From SIG447 sp045577075 (GTDB lineage: Bacteria > Bacillota > Clostridia > UMGS1883 > UMGS1540): DNA of 57,304 nt. The stretch is from assembly GCA_045577075.1 (NCBI GenBank), contig JAZNHR010000036.1, positions 1 to 57,304 on the forward strand. Reading direction: 5' to 3'. The notes below the pieces were generated by a model. It saw only the letters and a list, made by a program, of their open reading frames with translations. It made no database searches and had not been told where the DNA came from. Of this stretch, positions 25,042 to 32,643 are shown one piece after another (positions within the stretch are counted from its first letter, which is position 1; the number at the start of each line of letters is the position of its first letter). The translations under genes were made by a program, and so were the position numbers.

Positions 25042-25070
25042 ATATTATCATACTTTCACTTCAATTGCAA
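25042..25070 (-). promoter_or_regulatory. Promoter of sstT
   Basis: Minus strand TTGCAA (25065-25070), 17-nt spacer, TAATAT (25042-25047), with TGA in front of the -10. An overlapping TATAAT at 25039-25044 would need a 20-nt spacer. It is placed between the DUF624 stop and the sstT leader. Confidence 0.5.
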
Positions 25071-25116
25071 TAGTGAAATATGCACAAAATTACTTCTGTT
25101 TTTTATATATTTTTTA

Positions 25117-25944
25117 TTAGTTTTGCCGTGCGTCCAGTATCTTATCCATGACGGAGGTACTATAGAAAGTATACACAAAAGCCACAGTTGCAAAGCCAAT
25201 CGCGGCAAATAAAACGATAAATCCCACGTTAATCAGGAGCAGGTATAAAAAGAGTGCAAACACCGCCAGACTCACAGCAAATATGACAAAACAAGCAGGT
25301 AATTTCAAAACAGTCAGCTGAAACGCCGTTTTCACCAGCGCACCGAATTTAAAATCGAAGGTAACCATGAGGGGGTACAGGAAAAAGTGCATCATAAAAT
25401 AAATGAAAAGTGCAAAAAGTGCCAAAAAACCAAATGCCGTTGTAAGGACAGGCGGCATAGGCATATATGAGCCCTTCGTAAAGTACAGCACCGTAGCCCC
25501 TACCAAAAACACGGTAACTACAAGGTCTATACAGAAAATGAGAAGTCCCTTCCAAAGGTTTTCCTTTAAGGTTGTCCAAAAATCATCCCAGACCCAGGCA
25601 TGGGTTTCGCGGGCAAAATTCCGAAGCACATACGCTTGCCCTGCGCTTGCAGGCCCTGCCCCCAAAAAGCAAACGAAAAAGAGTGCCATATAAATCGCAA
25701 CCCAAACCGTGACTTGCGGGTCCTCAGCGGGCATAAAAAAGCCCTGCAGGAGCACCCCGAGTCTAAAATACACAAGGACCGCTAAAAGTGCAAAGGGCGT
25801 AAAGAAAAGGCTGAGCGAACTAATGCGCCAAAATTTTCGCAGGTATATTTCAAAAAACAGGAAGAACCCTCTTTTTCGCTCCCCGTCTTTTTCGACGCCG
25901 CGCCCGGGCTTATCAAAATTAAACATTCCAAAAAATCCAGCCAT
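25117..25944 (-). CDS. DUF624 (YesL-like) membrane protein
   Basis: 275 residues with about five or six membrane helices and the family's N-terminal signature MAGFFGMFNFDKPG, followed by a basic stretch and FEIYLRKFWRISSLS. LGAGPASAGQAYVLRNFARE matches the conserved loop after the third helix. YesL-like proteins are often near carbohydrate uptake genes and their function is unknown. Here it is the last gene of a HAD-pgsA-DUF6062-DUF624 operon, starting 3 nt after the DUF6062 stop. Confidence 0.82.
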   Translation of the reverse strand: MAGFFGMFNFDKPGRGVEKDGERKRGFFLFFEIYLRKFWRISSLSLFFTPFALLAVLVYFRLGVLLQGFFMPAEDPQVTVWVAIYMALFFVCFLGAGPASAGQAYVLRNFARETHAWVWDDFWTTLKENLWKGLLIFCIDLVVTVFLVGATVLYFTKGSYMPMPPVLTTAFGFLALFALFIYFMMHFFLYPLMVTFDFKFGALVKTAFQLTVLKLPACFVIFAVSLAVFALFLYLLLINVGFIVLFAAIGFATVAFVYTFYSTSVMDKILDARQN

Positions 25945-25947
25945 GTT

Positions 25948-26580
25948 TTATCCTTTCTTTTCTGTCAGCGTTTCCACCGCCCGTGGCGGCACACTACCTA
26001 AATTTTCGCGCGGCGCTGTCTGATAATCAAAGCTTTTTGTAAACGCCGCGATGTCCTCTCTAAGGCTTTCCAGCTTCTGTTCCATATGAGAATGCAGCTT
26101 TCCGTACAGTGCCGCATCCCCGCGCCCGAGGCGATTACAAAGGGCGTAAAAATGGTGAAGACACACGCCGTCCGACGCCAAATATTTTTCTAAAAACTGC
26201 GGCTCGGTTTTTAGAAGCCATATGCAGTTTTCAAGGCATTTGTTCATTTGCCCCTCTACCCTGTCGCAAACGGCACACGTCTTTTTTCTGTCCTTTGGGG
26301 GCTTTTTTTCTTTTCCAAGCGTTTGAAGCATCGTATCAAGCCGCGTTTCAAGCGCAAGCATCAGCGGCAGTTTCTTCGTCATTTTCAGCATACGCTCGCC
26401 ATGTGCGCGGCAAAAGCCCTTCTCATTTGTTTCTATGCGCACATTCGGCTCCATCACCGCCGCACCCATATAATACTCCAGTGCCCTTTCCAAAAGTCCT
26501 TCCTCAAGGTCACACAAAAAACAGGATACATTTTTTTCCAGTGCTTCATTTAAAGGAATGGTGTAGTTATGTTCTTTCAT
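25948..26580 (-). CDS. DUF6062 family cysteine-rich protein
   Basis: 210 residues with ordered cysteine/histidine clusters: CFLCDLEEG near residue 21, GFCRAHGERML near 57, CAVCDRVEGQMNKCLENC near 105, and GVCLHHFYAL near 145. The pattern (CxxC, CxxH, CxxC, CxxH) suggests one or two metal sites, probably zinc, or redox cysteines. The family is uncharacterised. It starts with ATG 26580 overlapping the pgsA stop (ATGA), so its expression is tied to phospholipid-enzyme and DUF624 genes. Confidence 0.75.
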   Translation of the reverse strand: MKEHNYTIPLNEALEKNVSCFLCDLEEGLLERALEYYMGAAVMEPNVRIETNEKGFCRAHGERMLKMTKKLPLMLALETRLDTMLQTLGKEKKPPKDRKKTCAVCDRVEGQMNKCLENCIWLLKTEPQFLEKYLASDGVCLHHFYALCNRLGRGDAALYGKLHSHMEQKLESLREDIAAFTKSFDYQTAPRENLGSVPPRAVETLTEKKG

Positions 26581-27107
26581 TGCAAATTTCCTTCCCGAAC
26601 GGTTTTAAGAAACGAGCGAAAATAGCACAAGAATGCTCCCACAGCCGCCAAAACCGGCAACCACTGCACCAGAGTCAGAAGCCCAGGTGCCATCCTTTCA
26701 TAAAATAGCAGTACCGCCAAAACGCATGCGGCAATCAGCACCGTTGCCGCCTTGCCGTACCAGTTTGCCGCAACGACGATTTTTTTCCGATACAGGAAAA
26801 GACCGCCCAAAAACATCAAAACTTCCTTTAAAAGAATGATAATGACCGCCAAAGCCGGCATACGCTTACAAAATGCCAGCGAAATCAGCACGGTAAGCTG
26901 CATCCCCTTGTCGGCGAGGGGGTCAAGGAGCTTGCCTGTGTCGGTAATCATGTTAAAACGCCTTGCGATAAACCCGTCCAAAACATCAGTAAAGCATGCC
27001 AGGAAAAAAACCATGGCCGCCGCGTCAAATGCGGAAATATAAAACATGTAGGCCGCAAGGGGAATCATAAAAATCCTGAGTAGTGTCAGCAAATTCGCTA
27101 TGTTCAC
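26577..27107 (-). CDS. pgsA: CDP-alcohol phosphatidyltransferase, PgsA-like
   Basis: 176 residues from GTG 27107, chosen because GGAGGAG sits upstream and the protein then begins MNIANLLTLLRIFMIP, as PgsA does; an open frame extends upstream but overlaps the HAD gene. The catalytic signature DG-x2-AR-x8-G-x3-D-x3-D is intact in DGFIARRFNMITDTGKLLDP plus LAD. Such enzymes transfer a phosphatidyl group from CDP-diacylglycerol, most often to glycerol 3-phosphate, in the membrane. It may be a second copy with another acceptor; sequence alone does not decide. Confidence 0.85.
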   Translation of the reverse strand: MNIANLLTLLRIFMIPLAAYMFYISAFDAAAMVFFLACFTDVLDGFIARRFNMITDTGKLLDPLADKGMQLTVLISLAFCKRMPALAVIIILLKEVLMFLGGLFLYRKKIVVAANWYGKAATVLIAACVLAVLLFYERMAPGLLTLVQWLPVLAAVGAFLCYFRSFLKTVREGNLQ

Positions 27108-27123
27108 TTTTTTCTCCTCCGTT

Positions 27124-28077
27124 TTATTTCCAAATGTCAGGAAGTTCCGTAATATCCGAAAATATGTATTTTGCCCCGTTTTCTTCGAAAAACGGTCTTG
27201 CCTCCTCGCCTGCAATGCCCGTAAGCACCGCCGCAAAATCCGCGCCCATTGCCTTCGCGGCAAAAAGGTCCGCTCCGGCATCGCCTACAATCAGGCAGTC
27301 GGAAAAATCAGCTTCGTATGTGCCGTTTAAAATAACTTCGTCGGGGAAGTCCTTGCCGAGGTACGATTTTAAAAAAATATAGGGGTGGGGCTTTCCAAGG
27401 GCAGCGTGTCCGCTTTTTTCCTGTGCCGCCTTTATATAATCATAGGTGATTGCGCCTTCTTCGTCAAAATAATCATATACGCCCCAGCGAAGCAGCGGCT
27501 CCCGCCCTTCCGGCAGAGGCCTTGCCGTGCCGATGCGAAGGGAAACGCCCTTTCCCCGAAGAAAGCGAAGGGTTTCTTCCAACTTTTTTCGCCCCACAAT
27601 GGGCTCCTCGCTCGTCCACAGTCCTTCTCTGCCGCCATGGGCCGCTTTTTTGTTTACTTCTTCAAAGGTACTGCTGCCGAGGAACCATTCCTGAAACGAG
27701 TCCGCCATTTTCAGCCAGTAGGGGCCGCTTCTTTTCACTTCTTCAAACGGACGCCCCGTCTTTTCTGCCAGACGCTCACCTGCAAAATGGTATAATGCAA
27801 AATCCCGAAGGGGTATCCTTTCGATTGTTTCATACACGCCCTTCGCGTCCGTTTCCCAAAAAGCAATGGTTAGGTACACCAAATCCCAGTTCGAGTTTAC
27901 GCCTCTGTTTTTTACGAGTTTTATAAGGCGGTCGTTATAAAAAAGCGTTTCCCGAAGCCGAGCAGGGGACTCTATTGGCAACCCCATAAATTCCGCTGTC
28001 GTCAGCGCCGCCGCGTCCCAAAACGCAGATTCGCTTGTAATTACGCCGTCCAAATCAAAAATAATTTTGCGGTACAC
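27124..28077 (-). CDS. HAD-superfamily hydrolase
   Basis: 317 residues. HAD motif I is IIFDLDGVITSE (nucleophile aspartate at residue 8); motif II is the threonine of LRIGTARPLPEGREP; the motif III lysine lies in HAALGKPHPYIFLKS; motif IV is CLIVGDAGADLFAAKAMGAD. The cap region between motifs I and II is large (about 160 residues), so this is a phosphatase or related enzyme of unknown substrate. The start is GTG 28077 with GAAGGG upstream. It heads a four-gene operon; a link to PgsA (for example phosphatidylglycerophosphate dephosphorylation) is possible but unproven. Confidence 0.85.
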   Translation of the reverse strand: MYRKIIFDLDGVITSESAFWDAAALTTAEFMGLPIESPARLRETLFYNDRLIKLVKNRGVNSNWDLVYLTIAFWETDAKGVYETIERIPLRDFALYHFAGERLAEKTGRPFEEVKRSGPYWLKMADSFQEWFLGSSTFEEVNKKAAHGGREGLWTSEEPIVGRKKLEETLRFLRGKGVSLRIGTARPLPEGREPLLRWGVYDYFDEEGAITYDYIKAAQEKSGHAALGKPHPYIFLKSYLGKDFPDEVILNGTYEADFSDCLIVGDAGADLFAAKAMGADFAAVLTGIAGEEARPFFEENGAKYIFSDITELPDIWK

Positions 28078-28115
28078 GCTTTTCCCTTCTTTGCATGCAG
28101 TAGTATAATACTATA

Positions 28116-28144
28116 ATTATAGTATATTTCTACAAAATTTGCAA
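28116..28144 (-). promoter_or_regulatory. Promoter of the HAD-pgsA-DUF6062-DUF624 operon
   Basis: Minus strand TTGCAA (28139-28144), 17-nt spacer, TATAAT (28116-28121). The -10 lies in a palindrome, ACTATAATTATAGT, which could be only AT-richness or an operator. Confidence 0.6.
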
Positions 28145-28182
28145 GTATTTTTGCATTTTCATAATTAAAATTCGGTAAATTC

Positions 28183-28211
28183 TTGACCTTTCTGCAAAAT
28201 TTGTGTATAAT
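28183..28211 (+). promoter_or_regulatory. Promoter of the unknown membrane-protein gene
   Basis: TTGACC (28183-28188), 17-nt spacer, TATAAT (28206-28211). Divergent from the HAD promoter, with 38 nt between the -35 boxes. The start codon follows 22 nt after the -10. Confidence 0.75.
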
Positions 28212-28233
28212 ATTTGGAAGAGGTGAATTTACG

Positions 28234-28776
28234 ATGAAACAGCATCTTTTATATACGGCAAAACTGTTTGGCAACCGTATGCTTTTTAATTTTGTAACGA
28301 TCTTGATGACGCCGATTTATCTCCCGATTATCGGAACCTATTCAAATGAAGAATCCTTTTTCGGCTTTGGCTCCGTCTTTTTTTCTCTCCTGATTTGCTC
28401 CGTGTATCTCGGCATTGCGGCAGATATGATGTGGAAGCTAGGAAAGCACGATAAGCAGTCTTTTGCCACGGAAAAATATTATCCGGCGAAAGGTCTTGTC
28501 CTCGGGCTTTTAAGCGAAATCCCGTTTTTGCTTGTCTTTTTATTCGTCGCCCTGTTTCCGTCGTCCATACGGCTTCGTTCCCTGTATCGCATTTTGTGCA
28601 TCGGGTCCTATATGGGCTTTGTGCCGGCAAACCGCGTTACTGTAGGCTATGGCCTTGTCCTTCTGATTATACCTGTTTTGTCCGGAATTTTCTATCTTGT
28701 CGGGTATAAAAAGAAATACAAAGAAAGCGGGGACAGGCTCTCTCATAAAATTATGTATAAAAAACAAGGGAAATAA
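28234..28776 (+). CDS. Hypothetical membrane protein
   Basis: 180 residues from ATG 28234, with GAGGTGA upstream. Four hydrophobic segments are visible: MLFNFVTILMTPIYLPII, FFSLLICSVYLGIAADMM, GLLSEIPFLLVFLFVALF and VGYGLVLLIIPVLSGIFYLV. The C-terminus is basic and ends YKKQGK. I do not recognise a family. It has its own consensus promoter and a terminator whose loop contains its stop codon, so it is a one-gene transcript between a divergent HAD operon and a convergent ldh. Confidence 0.65.
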   Translation: MKQHLLYTAKLFGNRMLFNFVTILMTPIYLPIIGTYSNEESFFGFGSVFFSLLICSVYLGIAADMMWKLGKHDKQSFATEKYYPAKGLVLGLLSEIPFLLVFLFVALFPSSIRLRSLYRILCIGSYMGFVPANRVTVGYGLVLLIIPVLSGIFYLVGYKKKYKESGDRLSHKIMYKKQGK

Positions 28777-28787
28777 TCCCTTGTTTT
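28761..28787. terminator. Bidirectional terminator between the membrane-protein gene and ldh
   Basis: AAAACAAGGGA / TCCCTTGTTTT stem with loop AATAA and T-runs on both strands. The TAA stop of the plus-strand gene (28774-28776) is inside the loop, and the ldh stop begins 2 nt beyond the right arm. Confidence 0.85.
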
Positions 28788-28788
28788 T

Positions 28789-29730
28789 TTAATACCCGAT
28801 TTCTTTTGCCAGAGAGCGAAGCCTGTCCGCCCCCGCCCGAAGCCGGGAAAGCTCCGTTTCAGAGAGGGGGACTTCAATGCTTCGGGTAATGCCTTGCGCG
28901 CTAAGGGCTCTCGGGATACTCAGGCAAACGTCCTGCAAATCATATTCCCCAAGGCATAGCCCCGACACGGTTAAAATCGAATTTTCGCCCCCGCCGAGGG
29001 CGCGCACAATTCTTTCCGCCGCGAGGGACACCGCGTAATACGTGGCTCCCTTTTTCTCGACAATTTCATACGCCGCATTCTTTACATTCTGCCGAATTTC
29101 TTCTAAACTCGCCCCGCTGCAAGCGCCGCATTTTTGGCAAAACGCACCGATGGGAAGTCCGGCTATGGTTGCCGCATGCCATGCCGGCACTTCGCTGTCC
29201 CCATGCTCGCCCAAAATATAGGCGTGGATATTGCGTGCGTCAATCCCCGTGTGTGCAGAAAGCCGCGCGCGAAGCCTTGCTGTATCCAGCACCGTGCCGC
29301 TGCCCATGACCTGCCGAGGCGGCATGCCGGTAATTCGCAGCGTTACATACGTCAGGATATCCACGGGATTTGTGACTACCAGAAGAAGAACGTCTTTTTC
29401 CGCGTACCGCATCACGTTTTCGAGAATACTCTTAAAAACCGCGGCATTTTGGGACAGTAAATCCGTTCGCGTCTCCCCCTTTTTCTGCGCCGCGCCGGCG
29501 GCTAAAATCACAATATCCGCCCCCTTTATGTCGGGATAATCTCCGGCATATACAACCGTAGGACGAACAAAGGGAACGCCATGAAGAATATCCATAGCCT
29601 CCCCTTCTGCTTTTTTTCTGTCAATATCAATCAGCACAATTTCTCGGACGCTTTCCTTTGTTAAAAGCGTGAAAGAAATCGTTGCGCCCACAAAGCCGGC
29701 ACCTATAATTACAATTTTTCTGTCTTTCAA
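28789..29730 (-). CDS. ldh: L-lactate dehydrogenase
   Basis: NADH-dependent reduction of pyruvate to L-lactate, recycling NAD+ in fermentation. 313 residues. The Rossmann glycine motif is VIIGAGFVGATI (10-15 core); VTNPVDILTY (119-128) and MGSGTVLDTARLR are family motifs; the catalytic histidine is in GEHGDSEVP (His177). An LDH/malate dehydrogenase ambiguity exists in this superfamily; the active-site segments favour lactate. The start is TTG 29730 with GAGGTGA seven bases upstream. No clear promoter or Rex site was found upstream. Confidence 0.92.
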   Translation of the reverse strand: MKDRKIVIIGAGFVGATISFTLLTKESVREIVLIDIDRKKAEGEAMDILHGVPFVRPTVVYAGDYPDIKGADIVILAAGAAQKKGETRTDLLSQNAAVFKSILENVMRYAEKDVLLLVVTNPVDILTYVTLRITGMPPRQVMGSGTVLDTARLRARLSAHTGIDARNIHAYILGEHGDSEVPAWHAATIAGLPIGAFCQKCGACSGASLEEIRQNVKNAAYEIVEKKGATYYAVSLAAERIVRALGGGENSILTVSGLCLGEYDLQDVCLSIPRALSAQGITRSIEVPLSETELSRLRAGADRLRSLAKEIGY

Positions 29731-29841
29731 GCTCTGTTCACCTCAATAGTATAGGATGCCCAATTTTTTTAAAAATACATACGTCTTGCCGCCGCATTTT
29801 TCGTTTACTGTAAACCACATCCCGGTTTTGGTCAACATTTT

Positions 29842-29870
29842 TTGCAATTTGTGCCAATTTATTGTATAAT
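29842..29870 (+). promoter_or_regulatory. Promoter of dinB
   Basis: TTGCAA (29842-29847), 17-nt spacer, TATAAT (29865-29870). The start codon is 22 nt beyond the -10. I did not see a clear LexA box (Bacillus type CGAAC-N4-GTTCG) around it. Confidence 0.6.
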
Positions 29871-29892
29871 AAACAAAAAGGAGGTGCCCGAA

Positions 29893-31137
29893 ATGAGCCG
29901 TCTTATCTTTCATATTGATGTAAACAGCGCATATTTATCTTGGGAGGCGGTGCGGCACCTTGCAAAAACCGGGGAGGATATTCGCCTGATTCCTGCGGCT
30001 GTGGGCGGCAATCCCGAAAAGCGGACAGGCATCATTTTGGCAAAATCCATTCCGGCAAAAAAGCTGGGGATTAAGACGGGGGAGCCTGTTTCCATGGCAC
30101 TTCGGAAATGCCCTGCCCTTTTTCTGGCAAAACCTGATTTTCGCCTGTACGAAAAAAATTCCAATGCCTTTATGGATATATGCCGCCGCTATGCCCCGGT
30201 TGTAGAAAAGTTCTCCATTGACGAATGTTTTCTGGATATGACGGGGACGGGGCTTTTGTATCCCGACCCCATCGAAATTGCTCATGTAATAAAAAACCGG
30301 ATTCGAGACGAGCTGGGCTTTACCGTAAACGTGGGCATCGGGGAAAACAAGCTATTGGCGAAAATGGCAAGTGATTTTGAAAAGCCGGACAAGGTACATA
30401 CGCTCTTTCGCCGCGAAATTCCCGAAAAGCTTTGGCCATTGCCTATTGGCGATTTGTTTATGACGGGACGGGCAACGGAAGAAGCCCTTAAAAAGCTAAA
30501 CGTGCGAACGATTGGCGATGCAGCAAAAATGGGTGCGCCGGCGCTCTCATCGCTTCTTGGCCCCAGGCACGGGGCACACCTTTTTGCCCGTGCGAGGGGG
30601 GAGGATGATTCCCCCGTTTTGCCCCAGCCGGAGGAAGCGAAGGGGTACAGCGTTTCCACCACCCTTGAGGAAGATATCACGAGTCTTGCAGGCGGCAGGC
30701 AGGTGCTCCTTGCCCTTTCGGACAGCGTTTCGTCCCGTATGCGCGCAGACGGCGTGCGCTGTTGTTCTATTGCCGTGACCATTCGCGGCGGAGACTTTAA
30801 AAACCATTCCCATCAGGAAACCCTGTCTGTCCCCACAGACGGCACCATGGAAATCTACGAGCGTGCCTGCCGCCTTTTTGAGGCCCTTTGGGATCAGCAG
30901 ACGCCCCTGCGGCTTTTGGGTATTTCCCTCTCCCAGCTTTCTCGGGAGGAAAGTGCCCAAGTTTCCTTTTTTACCGACGAAAAGCGGGAAAAAGAGGAGA
31001 AAATGGATAAGACCGTAGACAGTATCCGGGCCAGGTTCGGCACGGGTGCGGTGGTACGTGGCGGTGTGTACAAAACACCCCTGGAGGTCGGGCGGAAATA
31101 CAAGGCACAACTAGACAGCAAAAAGGACTGCGAGTAG
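29893..31137 (+). CDS. dinB: Y-family DNA polymerase IV (DinB-like)
   Basis: Translesion DNA polymerase, 414 residues from ATG 29893 preceded by AAGGAGGTG. Active-site acidic residues are in FHIDVNSAYLSWEAV (Asp9) and SIDECFLDMTGTG (Asp110, Glu111). The thumb/little-finger part includes VGIGENKLLAKMASDFEKPD. A C-terminal QVSFF (in ESAQVSFFTDE) matches the pattern of a beta-clamp binding peptide. Single gene with its own promoter and a terminator that overlaps its stop codon. Confidence 0.92.
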   Translation: MSRLIFHIDVNSAYLSWEAVRHLAKTGEDIRLIPAAVGGNPEKRTGIILAKSIPAKKLGIKTGEPVSMALRKCPALFLAKPDFRLYEKNSNAFMDICRRYAPVVEKFSIDECFLDMTGTGLLYPDPIEIAHVIKNRIRDELGFTVNVGIGENKLLAKMASDFEKPDKVHTLFRREIPEKLWPLPIGDLFMTGRATEEALKKLNVRTIGDAAKMGAPALSSLLGPRHGAHLFARARGEDDSPVLPQPEEAKGYSVSTTLEEDITSLAGGRQVLLALSDSVSSRMRADGVRCCSIAVTIRGGDFKNHSHQETLSVPTDGTMEIYERACRLFEALWDQQTPLRLLGISLSQLSREESAQVSFFTDEKREKEEKMDKTVDSIRARFGTGAVVRGGVYKTPLEVGRKYKAQLDSKKDCE

Positions 31138-31147
31138 CAGTCCTTTT
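31121..31147. terminator. Bidirectional terminator between dinB and the kinase gene
   Basis: AAAAGGACTGC / GCAGTCCTTTT stem with loop GAGTA. The dinB TAG stop (31135-31137) lies across the loop and first stem base; the convergent kinase gene's stop overlaps the outer T residues. Confidence 0.85.
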
Positions 31148-31694
31148 ATAGTATAATATCACTGTTTTCTTTGATTTCAAACGCCTGAAAGTACCGGTTT
31201 TCCATGGGAATCCAGCGCGTAAAAAACAGTTCTGCCCTCTCGCCGTTACGTGCCAGAATACGCGCCCTCTGCGTTTCTTCATCAACCTCCAGAAAAATAC
31301 GCAGCGTGTACATTTCTGAAAGACGGGGGTGGGCGCTGTATACCCCCTCTACAATATGGAGGCGTGCAGGCGGCATTTCTATCTTTCGTGTAATTTCTCC
31401 ACAGCTACAGTCAAAAACGCCGAAGGAAAAGGGCTTTTTGGAAAAAATGCCCCGAACAACCTCCTCATAAAACCGCTCGTAATGGACGTTACCGCCCGGG
31501 GTAGAAAGTCTTTCTACCGTTCGCATTTTAGGAGGGAGAAAAAAATCATCCATATGGTAGACGTTGCCGCCAAATTTTTCTTGCAATCTTTTTGCCAGCG
31601 TTGTCTTGCCGCTGCCGGCGCCCCCTTCAATAGAGAGGATTACAGGGTCTGTTCCCTTTAAAAGGGCTTCGATTTTTTGAAACAGTTTCTCCAT
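31146..31694 (-). CDS. Uridine kinase-like P-loop nucleoside kinase
   Basis: 182 residues. Walker A IEGGAGSGKTTLAKRL (near residues 22-37) and HMDDFFLPPKM (near 47), a lid-type DEETQRARILARNGE, and VEGVYSAHPRLSEMY resemble the uridine kinase/phosphoribulokinase group found as small kinases in Clostridia. The substrate is uncertain: uridine, another nucleoside or a small phosphorylatable metabolite. It is the last gene of an SGNH-zinc ribbon-HD-kinase operon, 3 nt after the HD gene. Confidence 0.8.
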   Translation of the reverse strand: MEKLFQKIEALLKGTDPVILSIEGGAGSGKTTLAKRLQEKFGGNVYHMDDFFLPPKMRTVERLSTPGGNVHYERFYEEVVRGIFSKKPFSFGVFDCSCGEITRKIEMPPARLHIVEGVYSAHPRLSEMYTLRIFLEVDEETQRARILARNGERAELFFTRWIPMENRYFQAFEIKENSDIIL

Positions 31695-31697
31695 GGT

Positions 31698-32273
31698 TTA
31701 TCCTTCTAAAAAGTATGTCGCTTCCATGTCGGCAGTGGAAAGGGCAAAGGCTAGCGGGAATCTTTGGAACGCTTCGCCCACGTTTCGCGCTTCCTCGCTC
31801 CCGGCAAAGCCCATGTGATACCGAATGGCAAAGGCCTCCTCACGGGTAAGGCGCATAAAGCCCGTGATGATATACACGGATTTTTCGCCGTGGCCGTAGG
31901 GCAGGTCATCGCTGTACTCAAAGGTGGGCACGGTTTTCCAAACGCCGTTTTCCTTGACGTTTCGCGTGCCGGGCTTGTAGCAGTTGACCTTGCAGATATC
32001 ATGGAGAAGGGCTGCGATGGCGATAGACTCGTCCGATGCCGTAAGACCATACGTATCTCGCACCCGTTCTCTCTCCATATATGCCTTCAGGCAATGGTAG
32101 ACGTTTATGCTGTGCTCGCAAAGTCCCCCTTGGTATGCACCGTGATATCGAGTGCTGGCAGGGGCCTCAAAAAAGTCACTCGCCGGGGACTGGAGATATT
32201 CAAGGAGCTTCTCTGCCCCTTCCCGTTTGATATGTTCTTTATAAATTGATAAAAATTCTTCTCTTTTATCCAT
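31698..32273 (-). CDS. HD-domain phosphohydrolase
   Basis: 191 residues. Metal-binding HD motifs are visible: GLCEHSINVYHCL near residue 52, ALLHDICKVNCYKPG near 90 (the HD pair), GHGEKSVYIITG near 127 and FAIRYHMGF near 147. HD proteins of this type hydrolyse phosphate esters of nucleotides or related compounds; the exact substrate is not evident. It lies 12 nt from the zinc-ribbon gene and 3 nt from the kinase gene; a phosphohydrolase next to a kinase suggests related substrates, but this is inference. Confidence 0.83.
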   Translation of the reverse strand: MDKREEFLSIYKEHIKREGAEKLLEYLQSPASDFFEAPASTRYHGAYQGGLCEHSINVYHCLKAYMERERVRDTYGLTASDESIAIAALLHDICKVNCYKPGTRNVKENGVWKTVPTFEYSDDLPYGHGEKSVYIITGFMRLTREEAFAIRYHMGFAGSEEARNVGEAFQRFPLAFALSTADMEATYFLEG

Positions 32274-32285
32274 GGTACTCCTTCC

Positions 32286-32603
32286 TTATAGTCCAAGCAG
32301 GTTTTGTATCAGGACAATGATGCCCAAATACGGTCTTATCGCACTCGTCAGTTTAAAAGCCGCGAAAATGACTGCCAGTAAAATCAATGCGCCCACAAGC
32401 ATTGCGAAACATATAATCCCGAGAATAACCCACTTTTTCCACTTGGATTTTTTCTTCTTTTCTTTTTTGGGCTTTTCTATGGGTACAGGCTCTGCCGGGC
32501 GCGGCGCCTCCGTTACGATGCTCCCTACAGGAAGTGCACTTCCGCAAGCCGTACAGTATTTTGATTCCGTCTCTGCCTTTTCGCCGCAAACACTACAGTA
32601 CAT
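32286..32603 (-). CDS. Zinc-ribbon membrane protein
   Basis: 105 residues. The N-terminus is a double CxxC zinc ribbon (YCSVCGEKAETESKYCTACG), followed by a proline-rich, lysine-rich linker (KPKKEKKKKSKWKK) and one strongly hydrophobic helix (VILGIICFAMLVGALILLAV), with a second shorter hydrophobic end. Proteins of this layout are common in Clostridia and have no known function. It belongs to the SGNH-HD-kinase operon. Confidence 0.8.
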   Translation of the reverse strand: MYCSVCGEKAETESKYCTACGSALPVGSIVTEAPRPAEPVPIEKPKKEKKKKSKWKKWVILGIICFAMLVGALILLAVIFAAFKLTSAIRPYLGIIVLIQNLLGL

Positions 32604-32643
32604 TCTTTTTCATCTCCTCTTTTGTGCGCCACCATTGGCACGA

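Noticed and set aside
24997..25212. Plus-strand 71-codon frame with AAGGAGGG just before its ATG, hydrophobic middle
   Set aside because: The binding-site-like sequence is the complement of the sstT leader stem, the frame overlaps the end of the DUF624 gene on the other strand, there is no plus-strand promoter, and the residues look like random AT-rich DNA.
29731..29841. Possible Rex operator and promoter upstream of ldh
   Set aside because: No TTGTTAA-type palindrome and no convincing -35/-10 pair; only a TATACT that lacks a partner.
29821..29892. LexA box for dinB
   Set aside because: No CGAAC-N4-GTTCG-like sequence around the promoter.
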